Part shown: positions 1 through 5,377 of the stretch, piece after piece
Layout of the letters: each line of letters begins with the position of its first letter
How positions within the stretch are numbered: position 1 is the first letter of the stretch
Assembly: GCF_030382115.1 (NCBI RefSeq)
Contig: NZ_JAUDRJ010000003.1
Span: 1,909,862 to 1,915,238 of the forward strand
Length of the DNA stretch: 5,377 nt
Direction of reading: 5' to 3'
From: Nostoc sp. GT001
Lineage (GTDB): Bacteria; Cyanobacteriota; Cyanobacteriia; Cyanobacteriales; Nostocaceae
Translations under genes and position numbers: made by a program
The notes under the pieces: model-generated
The model's input: the letters and a program-made list of their open reading frames with translations, nothing else
What the model was told of the DNA's origin: nothing
The model's database searches: none

Positions 1-73
1 TTCCCTACTTCTGCAAGAAGTTTACTCTGCATTCTACTCCTTAATTCCGACAACCTTCATAGCAAGAAAGATC
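1..73. other. Short leader region, no gene recognised
   Basis: I find no convincing -10/-35 pair or RNA gene here. A 6-bp inverted repeat (ACTTCT-GCA-AGAAGT, 7-21) is present, followed by only three T's. The frame of the downstream gene is open across the whole stretch without an ATG, GTG or TTG. Another frame closes at TAA 42-44, which could be the tail of an upstream gene, but too little is visible to say. Confidence 0.5.
64..70 (+). promoter_or_regulatory. Weak ribosome-binding site candidate
   Basis: AAGAAAG lies three bases before the ATG at 74. It is purine-rich but lacks a GGAG core and sits closer to the start than the usual 5-9 bases. It gives only mild support for the chosen start. 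Weak or absent Shine-Dalgarno sequences are common in cyanobacteria, so this does not argue against the start. Confidence 0.3.
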
Positions 74-3000
74 ATGGTAGCGCAACACAATCTTAGATCC
101 AGCCAACCTCACTCAAATCCCAGTAACGGTTATAAGGAAATCGATAACGGGCATACCGTTGATGTACCAGCAAAACAGCAAATCACCTCCGCTCTAGAAG
201 AATTGCGAACTGAACTGGATCAAGCTGATTGGGTGGAAACAGGGCCATTGCGAGAGAGAATCCGCAAGTTAAAAGAACTGCTAAGTGTGTTGCCATATCA
301 AGACGGAGGAGATGGATTAGAGGTTGAGCAAGTACAGGCGATCGCTAGCAAAATCCGCCAATTTTCCGATCTAGATACTTTGCTCGCCACTGCTGTCATA
401 GAGATACAAAGCGCCCTGCAAGCCGATCGCGTCGTGCTGTATCAGTTTACGAATCCGACGCTGGGGATAGCTGTTGCGGAGGCGATGAGGGATGGTTTTA
501 CCCCAATGCTGAAGGAAAAACTGCCCGCCGTCACTTTTGGATTGGGTTCTGGCAAGGTTTATCAACAAGAAAAATTAGTCGCGATCGCAGATACCTACAC
601 TGCAAACTTGTCTCCTTACCAAAAGCAACTCATGGAGCGGTTTCAGGTTAGAGCTTGTGTGAGTTTGCCAATCTTAGTAAAAGATGAGGTTTGGGGTTTG
701 TTGGTAGTGCAGCAATGCACTGCTACTCGCCAGTGGCAAAATGCTGAAATTCAGTTACTAAAATTGATCGAGCAGGAATTAGAAGCGCAACTGCAAGTTG
801 CCGTGATTCAGGCTACGTTGCAACAAGAAGTGGAAAAAGACCAAATCCTGGTGGGTGTAGCGAATAAAATTCTCCAGTCCAAAGATTTGGATACCATCTT
901 TCGCGTTACCACCCAAGAAGTAAGACAGTCACTAAAATGCGATCGCGTCGCAATTTATCGTTTCCAGCCAGATTGGAGTGGGGAATTTATTGCTGAATCG
1001 GTTGGATCTGAGTGGGTTTCTCTATTAGAAGAACAGCGAAACAACCCAGCAATTGTCAATAACGTTAACTATTGCAGTGTGAGGAACCTTGCAGACGAAG
1101 GCGGATTGGCTGGGACAACCGGGCGATCGCAAAATGCAGATAGCTACATTCAGCATAGCCAAGGCAAAAATTTCCATCGCGGACAGATTTATCGAGTCAA
1201 TAATGATATTTACAGTGCTGGTTTTTCTGACTGCTATATCAAAGTTTTAGAAACCTATCAAGCCAAAGCATACATTATTGTTGCCATCTTCCAGGGAGAA
1301 AAGTTGTGGGGCTTGCTCGCTGCCTATCAAAATTCTCAGCCTCGTCAGTGGAAAGATAGTGAAGTTCGCCTAATGGTGCAGGTTGCAACTCTGTCTAGTA
1401 TTGCGATTCAACAGGTGCAATATCAGCAACAACTTTATCACCGCTCTGAAGAGTCAGCCAAACTTGTTGAACGAGAACGTACAGTTTTCGGCATCATTGA
1501 AAAGATTGGGCAAGCAACGGATCTTCGCACCCTTTTCCGCACTACAACCCAAGAGTTGCGGCGATTTTTAAAATGCGATCGCGTTGTCGTTTATCAATTT
1601 CATCCAGATTGGAGTGGAGAAGTTATCGCTGAATCTGTGGCTGCTGGTGAGTCGTCACTGGTGGAGATGCAGGAACAAGAAAGCATTTTAAAAACAGGCA
1701 TGGTATCTTCAGAGCGTTGCCATGTTAAGGACTATGGCTCCCCTGTTAAACCTGACGCTGATACCTATCTTAAGGAAACGCAGGGTGGAATGTACGCCAA
1801 AGAAAAGCGCTTCCGCAAAGTCAACGATATTTATGCTGCTGGTTTTTCACCTTGCTATTTAGAAGCATTAGAGAAGTTCCAAGCCAAAGCGTACATCATT
1901 GTTCCCATTTTCCGCGCTGGTAATCTCTGGGGTTTGTTAGCAGCCTATCAGAATTCTGATGTGCGGAAATGGACTGAAGAAGAAATCGGTGCTTTGTTGC
2001 AGATCGGCGAACCGTTGAGCATTGCCCTCCAGCAAGCTGAATATATCGAACAGCTACGGTTAAAAAATATCGAAATGACCCAAGTAGCTGAAGTAGAACA
2101 CGCCATCGCCCGAATGACGGAGAGAATGCTTCATTCCCAACACCCAGAAACAATTTACCGCACTACCTTGGCAGAATTGCGGCAGTTGTTCAAATGCGAT
2201 CGCCTAGCAATATATCGCTTCAACTCTGACTGGAGTGGTGAATTTATGGCTGAATCTGTAGGCAGTGACTGGGTGCCTCTGGTTGGCCCCGATATCAAGA
2301 CCGTATGGGAAGACGAACACCTACAGCAAACCCAAGGCGGACGCTATCGCAATAATGAAACTTTTGTCGTCAATGATATCTATACTGTTGGTCATGCCCA
2401 GTGCCACATCGACCTGTTAGAGCAGTTCCAGGCTAAAGCCTACACCATCGCCCCAATTTTTGCTGGAAACAAACTTTGGGGTTTGTTAGGAGCTTACCAA
2501 AATAGCAGCCCGCGCCAGTGGAATTCTGAGGAGGTGCGATTGCTGACCAAATTGGGCATTCAGTTGGGTTTAAGCGTGCAGCAAGCCGAGTACGTCGGAG
2601 AACTGAAAACGAAAAATGCAGAGTTGGCGCAGGCAGCAGAAGAGGAACAAGTGCTGACAGGGATGGTGGAAAAAATTCGCCAAGCTCAAGAGGCAGATAC
2701 AATTTTCCTGAACGTGCTGCCAAGTTTACGCAAACAACTACAGTGCGATCGCCTAGCAGTATTTCGCTTTGGTTCCGACTGGAGTGTAGAGTTTGTTGCC
2801 GAAGCCGTAAAAGATCAATGGCTGTCTTTAGCTGGTTCCGACATCAAAACGATTTGGATGGACGATCACTTACAAGAAACTCAGGGCGGACGCTATCGCA
2901 ATCATGAAACCTTTGTTGTCGATGATATCTCCACTGCTGGTCACGTTCAGTGCTACGTCGAGATATTAGAAAAAATCCAGGCCAAAGCTTACGCGATTGC

Positions 3001-5320
3001 TCCGATATTTACTGGAAGCAAACTCTGGGGCTTTATAGGAGCATACCAAAATACTGGCCCTCGGCAGTGGAAATCTAAGGATGTGCAACTGTTGCGAAAA
3101 ATAGCTGTGCAAATGGGTATAGGCTTGCAGCAGATTAAGTATATCGAACAACTTAAGAAGAAGAATGCAGAATTAGCGCGAACCGCAGAAGGGGAACGAG
3201 CGCTAACACGGCTGTCAGAAAAAATCCGCCAAGTTCAAGAGCTAGATACGATTTTCCGCAATGCCTTACCAGAATTGCGATCGCATTTGGAATGCGATCG
3301 TTTAGCAGTGTATCGCTTCAATCCAGATTGGGGTGGCGAGTTTATTGCCGAATCCGTCAGTCGGGAATGGGTGGCTTTGGTTGGCCCCGATATCAGGACT
3401 GTATGGGAAGACGAACACCTCCAACAAACCCAAGGTGGACGCTATCGCCACAACGAGACGTTTGTGATAAATGACATTTACACTTCTGGTCATGCCCAGT
3501 GCCACATAAAAATTCTAGAGCAATTCCAGATGAGAGCCTATATCATCACCCCGATTATTGCTGGAAACAAGCTCTGGGGTTTGTTAGGAGCTTACCAAAA
3601 TAGCGGGCCGCGACACTGGCAAGAGAATGAAGTCAACTTGGTAGCGAAAATCGGCACGCAGTTTGGGGTTGCCGTCCAACAATCGCAATACTTACAGCAA
3701 ACCTTAAGCAAGAATGAGGAATTAATCAAACTGGCAGAACGGGAAGTAGCAAACGCCCGATTTTCCTATCGCCTGCCAAGTCGGTTAACAGAGATGGCAC
3801 AAAGTCATGGTAATGTTCTGGAATTTGTCCAGTTTGCCACCCACGAACTTCGTCAACTACTGAAAGTAGATCGAGTTGGAGTTTACCGGTTTGAGCCTGA
3901 TTGGTCTGGAGAATTTGTAGTTGAGTCTGTGACTGGGGATTGGCCTAAGTTGGTGGGAACAAGTCTTGCCAAAGTTAGAGATACCTATCTCCAGTACAAC
4001 CAAGGAGGGCGTTATGTCCGCAAAGAAAGTTTGCGGGTTGACAATATATATAGTGTCGGTCATGACGAATGTCACATCCAATTGTTAGAGATGTGGGGAA
4101 CTAAAGCCTACATGATTTCTCCGATTTTTCAAGAGAATCGGCTCTGGGGACTGATGGGAGTTTATCAAAATAGTACAGCGCGCCAGTGGGAGCAATCCGA
4201 GGAGGATGTTCTCAACCAAGCCAGCGTCCAGATTGGTATTGCCCTGAATCTTGCAGATTACCTAACACAAGTGCGTATTCAAGAGCAGCAACTAGCAGAA
4301 GCAGCAGAGCGCGAACGTACCGCCCGCGAAAAACTCCAACAAGGAGCTATACGCGTTCTCATGGCTTTGGAACCATCCTTCAGAGGCGATCTTACCGTTC
4401 GAGCGCCCCTATCTGAAGATGAAATTGGGACGATCGCCGATGGTTACAATACTACGATCCAAAGTTTGCGAGATTTAGTGCGACAAGTGCAGATTGCTGC
4501 CAGCAAGGTGAGTGAAAATTCCAGCAATAACACTACCTCAGTAGTACAACTATCTAACCAAGCTCAACAGCAAGCAGAACGGCTCGAACGCGCTTTGGAA
4601 CAATTACAAATGATGGTAACTTCCACCCAGGTAGTTGCTGTTGATGCCCAAAGAGTAGGACAGGCGGTTCAACAAGCTAATAAAACCGTCCAAGCTGGCG
4701 ATTCGCTGATGGAAAGAACCGTAGATGGGATTTTGGAGATTCGGGAAACTGTATCCGAAACAGCGAAGAAAATTAAGCGCCTCGGTGAAGCTTCTCAGAA
4801 AATCTCGAAAGTAGTGAGTTTGATTGAAAACTTTGCTACTCAAACTAACTTGCTGGCGCTCAATGCGGCGATTGAGGCTACCCGTGCCGGAGAGTACGGT
4901 AAAGGCTTTGCGGTGGTTGCAGATGAAGTTCGTTCCCTGGCTTATCAATCAGCGAGTGCCACCACAGAAATTGAGCGACTCGTGCAAGAAATTCAAAGTG
5001 GAACCAACGAAGTTACCGAAGCAATGGAAGTCGGGATTACCCAAGTTGTCCAAGGCTCGAACTTGATCGATGAGACTCGTCATTCCCTGAGTGCGATCGT
5101 GGCAGCTACCAACGAAATTGGTGGACTGGTGCAAGGAATTACTCAAGCAGTTTCCACTCAAAGTCAGCAATCTCAGATGTTGACAGAAGCGATGATGGAT
5201 GTATCGGCGATCGCCCGCAAGACTTCAGAAAGTGCCATCCACATTTCCGAGTCTTTTGAGGAACTACGGATGACTTCACAACAACTGGAAACCAGCGTTA
5301 GCCAGTTCAAAGTTGACTAG
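74..5320 (+). CDS. Multi-GAF (cyanobacteriochrome-type) methyl-accepting chemotaxis protein, probable phototaxis receptor
   Basis: Seen: an uninterrupted 1748-codon frame ending in TAG. Domain order is a helical N-terminus (1-94), GAF1 (98-243), GAF2 (271-449), GAF3 (483-656), GAF4 (690-839), GAF5 (873-1022), GAF6 (1056-1205), GAF7 (1246-1395), HAMP (1424-1476) and MCP signalling domain (1500-1748). There is no signal peptide or hydrophobic membrane segment, so the protein is probably cytoplasmic. GAF2-7 carry candidate bilin cysteines C387, C594, C777, C960, C1143 and C1333. Known: CBCR GAF domains bind phycocyanobilin or related bilins covalently, and MCP hairpins control CheA through CheW. 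Inferred: a soluble photoreceptor for phototaxis or motility, like PixJ/PtxD. At 1748 residues it is far longer than a typical MCP (about 550) because of the seven GAF domains. ATG 74 is the first ATG/GTG/TTG in frame, preceded by AAGAAAG; the frame stays open to the left edge, so the start is likely but not proven. No che or pix partner gene lies in the window. Confidence 0.96.
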   Translation: MVAQHNLRSSQPHSNPSNGYKEIDNGHTVDVPAKQQITSALEELRTELDQADWVETGPLRERIRKLKELLSVLPYQDGGDGLEVEQVQAIASKIRQFSDLDTLLATAVIEIQSALQADRVVLYQFTNPTLGIAVAEAMRDGFTPMLKEKLPAVTFGLGSGKVYQQEKLVAIADTYTANLSPYQKQLMERFQVRACVSLPILVKDEVWGLLVVQQCTATRQWQNAEIQLLKLIEQELEAQLQVAVIQATLQQEVEKDQILVGVANKILQSKDLDTIFRVTTQEVRQSLKCDRVAIYRFQPDWSGEFIAESVGSEWVSLLEEQRNNPAIVNNVNYCSVRNLADEGGLAGTTGRSQNADSYIQHSQGKNFHRGQIYRVNNDIYSAGFSDCYIKVLETYQAKAYIIVAIFQGEKLWGLLAAYQNSQPRQWKDSEVRLMVQVATLSSIAIQQVQYQQQLYHRSEESAKLVERERTVFGIIEKIGQATDLRTLFRTTTQELRRFLKCDRVVVYQFHPDWSGEVIAESVAAGESSLVEMQEQESILKTGMVSSERCHVKDYGSPVKPDADTYLKETQGGMYAKEKRFRKVNDIYAAGFSPCYLEALEKFQAKAYIIVPIFRAGNLWGLLAAYQNSDVRKWTEEEIGALLQIGEPLSIALQQAEYIEQLRLKNIEMTQVAEVEHAIARMTERMLHSQHPETIYRTTLAELRQLFKCDRLAIYRFNSDWSGEFMAESVGSDWVPLVGPDIKTVWEDEHLQQTQGGRYRNNETFVVNDIYTVGHAQCHIDLLEQFQAKAYTIAPIFAGNKLWGLLGAYQNSSPRQWNSEEVRLLTKLGIQLGLSVQQAEYVGELKTKNAELAQAAEEEQVLTGMVEKIRQAQEADTIFLNVLPSLRKQLQCDRLAVFRFGSDWSVEFVAEAVKDQWLSLAGSDIKTIWMDDHLQETQGGRYRNHETFVVDDISTAGHVQCYVEILEKIQAKAYAIAPIFTGSKLWGFIGAYQNTGPRQWKSKDVQLLRKIAVQMGIGLQQIKYIEQLKKKNAELARTAEGERALTRLSEKIRQVQELDTIFRNALPELRSHLECDRLAVYRFNPDWGGEFIAESVSREWVALVGPDIRTVWEDEHLQQTQGGRYRHNETFVINDIYTSGHAQCHIKILEQFQMRAYIITPIIAGNKLWGLLGAYQNSGPRHWQENEVNLVAKIGTQFGVAVQQSQYLQQTLSKNEELIKLAEREVANARFSYRLPSRLTEMAQSHGNVLEFVQFATHELRQLLKVDRVGVYRFEPDWSGEFVVESVTGDWPKLVGTSLAKVRDTYLQYNQGGRYVRKESLRVDNIYSVGHDECHIQLLEMWGTKAYMISPIFQENRLWGLMGVYQNSTARQWEQSEEDVLNQASVQIGIALNLADYLTQVRIQEQQLAEAAERERTAREKLQQGAIRVLMALEPSFRGDLTVRAPLSEDEIGTIADGYNTTIQSLRDLVRQVQIAASKVSENSSNNTTSVVQLSNQAQQQAERLERALEQLQMMVTSTQVVAVDAQRVGQAVQQANKTVQAGDSLMERTVDGILEIRETVSETAKKIKRLGEASQKISKVVSLIENFATQTNLLALNAAIEATRAGEYGKGFAVVADEVRSLAYQSASATTEIERLVQEIQSGTNEVTEAMEVGITQVVQGSNLIDETRHSLSAIVAATNEIGGLVQGITQAVSTQSQQSQMLTEAMMDVSAIARKTSESAIHISESFEELRMTSQQLETSVSQFKVD
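365..802 (+). other. GAF1 domain, probably not bilin-binding
   Basis: Residues 98-243. The GAF framework is clear: ADRVVLYQF at 117-125, then VWGLL at 206-210 and RQW at 219-221. Aligned without gaps to GAF4 around DTYT (173-176), the attachment Cys is Tyr182, the following His is Gln183, the Asp expected 30 residues upstream is Ala152, and the downstream Tyr is Gln213. Every key chromophore position is therefore lost. It resembles the non-chromophore GAF domains often found at the N-terminus of cyanobacterial receptors. A structural, dimerisation or small-ligand role is possible; the ligand is unknown. Confidence 0.85.
884..1420 (+). other. GAF2 domain, CBCR-like with a cysteine-bearing insertion
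   Basis: Residues 271-449. Framework motifs are [10 protein letters not shown] (288-297), [11 protein letters not shown] (300-310) and [10 protein letters not shown] (411-420). The candidate bilin cysteine is C387, followed by Tyr388 rather than His. D356 lies 31 residues before it and Y418 lies 31 after. The stretch between C289 and D356 is 67 residues, against 39 in GAF4-6, an insertion of 28 residues (roughly 320-352) that contains C334. The Trp expected two residues before the Asp is absent (N354). It is probably a bilin-binding CBCR domain, and the insert suggests two-cysteine chemistry. Confidence 0.8.
1520..2041 (+). other. GAF3 domain, CBCR-like with a cysteine-bearing insertion
   Basis: Residues 483-656. 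It contains [10 protein letters not shown] (500-509), [11 protein letters not shown] (512-522) and [10 protein letters not shown] (618-627). The candidate bilin cysteine is C594, followed by Tyr595. D563 is 31 residues upstream and Y625 is 31 downstream. C501 to D563 is 62 residues, 23 more than in GAF4-6. The extra segment (roughly 531-560) holds C549, which aligns with C334 of GAF2. The Trp two before the Asp is missing (D561). GAF2 and GAF3 share the insertion and the Cys-Tyr pair, so they probably form one subfamily. Confidence 0.8.
2141..2590 (+). other. GAF4 domain, red/green-type CBCR
   Basis: Residues 690-839. All the red/green CBCR positions I can check are present: W745, D747, the TQGGRY loop (753-758), C777 with H778, and Y808 in LLGAYQN. 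The spacing D747 to C777 is 30, matching Asp291/Cys321 of AnPixJ and Asp492/Cys522 of TePixJ, and Trp two before Asp matches AnPixJ Trp289 (these residue numbers are from memory). It is most probably a covalent phycocyanobilin-binding, red/green-photoswitching domain. It is the first of three units with an exact 183-residue period. Confidence 0.85.
2690..3139 (+). other. GAF5 domain, red/green-type CBCR with Cys-Tyr
   Basis: Residues 873-1022. W928, D930, TQGGRY (936-941), C960 and Y991 are all in the expected register (D to C is 30). The residue after the cysteine is Tyr961 (codon TAC) rather than the usual His (CAC, one base away). The framework departs from its neighbours in several places: DWSVEF instead of DWSGEF, and WGFIGAYQN instead of WGLLGAYQN. 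It probably binds a bilin, but its pocket is predicted to differ from those of GAF4 and GAF6. Confidence 0.82.
3239..3688 (+). other. GAF6 domain, red/green-type CBCR
   Basis: Residues 1056-1205. It carries W1111, D1113, TQGGRY (1119-1124), C1143 with H1144, and Y1174, all in red/green CBCR register. The loop from the ESV motif through GAYQN is strikingly close to GAF4, at DNA as well as protein level, and closer than to adjacent GAF5. DWGGEF replaces DWSGEF. A phycocyanobilin-binding red/green photoswitch is the most probable role. Confidence 0.85.
3809..4258 (+). other. GAF7 domain, CBCR-like, membrane-independent input next to HAMP
   Basis: Residues 1246-1395. It has D1303, C1333 with H1334 (spacing 30) and Y1364, plus the NQGGRY loop (1309-1314), so bilin attachment is plausible. 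It differs from GAF4-6 in that Val1301 stands where the Trp should be, KVDR replaces KCDR, and MWGTKAY replaces the FQAKAY segment. As the last sensor before HAMP it is best placed to drive output. Absence of the Trp makes the photoproduct hard to predict. Confidence 0.8.
4343..4501 (+). other. HAMP signal-relay domain
   Basis: Residues about 1424-1476. The connector [15 protein letters not shown] (1438-1452), with its Glu-Ile-Gly at the start of the second helix, followed by [16 protein letters not shown], is typical of HAMP domains in cyanobacterial MCPs. It couples the helix leaving GAF7 to the signalling hairpin. No transmembrane helix precedes it, so it acts as a cytosolic relay here. 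Confidence 0.85.
4571..5317 (+). other. MCP cytoplasmic signalling domain
   Basis: Residues about 1500-1748, a long antiparallel coiled-coil hairpin. The near-invariant tip runs from about 1584 to 1625, with [17 protein letters not shown] followed by [16 protein letters not shown]1604 and E1607 correspond to Arg388 and Glu391 of E. coli Tsr at the CheA/CheW contact. The arms from HAMP to tip and from tip to C-terminus are about 131 and 141 residues, similar in length, as expected of a hairpin. The protein ends in QFKVD and has no Trp-x-x-x-Phe-type tail for tethering CheR. I did not assign methylation sites. Confidence 0.95.
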
Positions 5321-5331
5321 CCCGTTCCGGG
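5321..5331 (+). other. Small hairpin CCCG-TTC-CGGG immediately after the stop
   Basis: A perfect 4-bp stem with a 3-base loop starts directly after TAG. It is followed by purines, not a T-run, so it is not a standard intrinsic terminator. Its right arm shares the first G-run of the polypurine tract, so the two structures would compete. Confidence 0.35.
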
Positions 5332-5373
5332 AGGGGAAAGGGAAAGGGGGAAAGGGGAAAGGGAAAGAAAAAA
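5329..5373 (+). repeat. 45-base polypurine tract with six G-runs, G-quadruplex candidate
   Basis: Starting eight bases after the stop codon there is an unbroken purine stretch of G-runs of 3, 4, 3, 5, 4 and 3 separated by A or AAA, ending in an A-rich segment. It is an irregular GGGGAAAG-like repeat. The spacing meets the usual G3+N1-7 rule for an intramolecular quadruplex on the coding strand and hence in the transcript. Similar G/A-rich short repeats occur between cyanobacterial genes. Whether it folds or ends transcription is unknown. Confidence 0.75.
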
Positions 5374-5377
5374 CCTT

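Larger units (their letters stand above)
2147..3793 (+). repeat. Tandem in-frame triplication of a 549-bp GAF-plus-linker unit (GAF4-6)
   Basis: Equivalent residues recur at an exact 183-residue step: E692/D875/D1058 at the domain start, C708/C891/C1074, D747/D930/D1113, C777/C960/C1143 and Y808/Y991/Y1174. This equals a 549-base period with no indel. GAF7 follows at a 190-residue step, and GAF2 to GAF3 and GAF3 to GAF4 at 207. The helical linkers repeat as well, with KNAEL at 847-851 and 1030-1034. The exact end of the third unit is arbitrary. Confidence 0.85.
338..5214. repeat. Nine HIP1 octamers (GCGATCGC) dispersed through the gene
   Basis: Perfect copies of this palindrome start at 338, 581, 939, 1123, 1575, 2196, 2745, 3277 and 5207. 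One-base variants include 3294, 4430 and 5093. HIP1 over-representation is a cyanobacterial genome signature, so this is the best evidence for the organism group. Four copies (939, 1575, 2196, 2745) lie at the same Cys-Asp-Arg codons of successive GAF domains. Confidence 0.95.

Noticed and set aside
7..23. Inverted repeat ACTTCT-GCA-AGAAGT followed by TTT as a terminator of an upstream gene
   Set aside because: The stem is only 6 bp with two G-C pairs and the T-run is three bases, so it is too weak to call.
21..46. TTTACT and TTAATT as a -35/-10 promoter pair
   Set aside because: The match is poor and the spacing is 14 bases instead of about 17.
2433..2723. 96-codon minus-strand ORF
   Set aside because: It is antisense to GAF4 and GAF5; the composition is low in plausibility and no family is recognisable.
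2281..3450. Lack of the DXCF motif taken as evidence against bilin binding
   Set aside because: DXCF marks one CBCR subfamily only. The Asp of that motif is kept at the right spacing, and the Trp-x-Asp plus QGGRY pattern fits the red/green subfamily instead.
884..4258. Repeated, similar DNA segments considered as a CRISPR array or mobile element
   Set aside because: The 549-base repeats are in-frame coding units of a protein domain, diverged at synonymous sites, with no direct-repeat/spacer structure, inverted ends or transposase.
4604..4948. 114-codon minus-strand ORF
   Set aside because: It lies opposite the most conserved part of the MCP domain, has no recognisable family features, and is the kind of antisense frame expected opposite a long coding sequence.
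4824..5066. 80-codon plus-strand ORF in another frame
   Set aside because: It is an out-of-frame shadow inside the MCP hairpin with no ribosome-binding site or recognisable domain.
5321..5373. Intrinsic terminator after the gene
   Set aside because: The 4-bp hairpin is followed by purines and there is no T-tract on the coding strand.

Overview
The window is almost entirely one intact plus-strand gene (74-5320) encoding a 1748-residue, apparently soluble, multi-sensor methyl-accepting chemotaxis protein. The source is very probably a cyanobacterium. The octamer GCGATCGC (HIP1, a cyanobacterial hallmark) occurs perfectly nine times in 5.4 kb, where about 0.1 would be expected by chance. The sensory domains are of the cyanobacteriochrome (CBCR) type, which is essentially restricted to cyanobacteria. 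A filamentous or otherwise motile, phototactic species is a reasonable inference, but the window cannot name it.

Layout. Bases 1-73 are a short leader with a weak purine-rich ribosome-binding site and no recognisable promoter. The protein then reads: a charged helical N-terminus (residues 1-94); seven GAF domains joined by helical linkers; a HAMP domain (about 1424-1476); and a C-terminal MCP signalling hairpin (about 1500-1748) with the conserved kinase-control tip. Bases 5321-5377 hold a small hairpin that runs into a 45-base all-purine tract with six G-runs, capable on paper of forming a G-quadruplex.

How it should work. GAF2 to GAF7 each carry the cysteine used by CBCRs to attach a linear tetrapyrrole. 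Each also has an Asp 30 or 31 residues upstream and a Tyr 31 residues downstream of that Cys, matching the red/green CBCR pattern. GAF4-6 also carry the Trp two residues before the Asp. GAF2 and GAF3 have a 23-28-residue insertion with an additional aligned cysteine, reminiscent of two-cysteine 'insert-Cys' CBCRs. GAF1 lacks all of these residues and is probably structural. Light-driven changes in several GAF domains would be summed through the linkers and HAMP into the MCP hairpin, controlling a CheA/CheW complex that is not encoded here. The whole resembles phototaxis receptors of the PixJ/TaxD/PtxD kind. From memory, Nostoc punctiforme PtxD also has seven GAF domains.

I see no RNA gene, CRISPR array, insertion sequence or second credible gene. 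The protein class is known. The individual points worth checking are the paired insert cysteines, the Cys-His versus Cys-Tyr split, the non-adjacent GAF4/GAF6 similarity, HIP1 recurring at the same codons of the repeated domains, and the G-rich tract after the stop.
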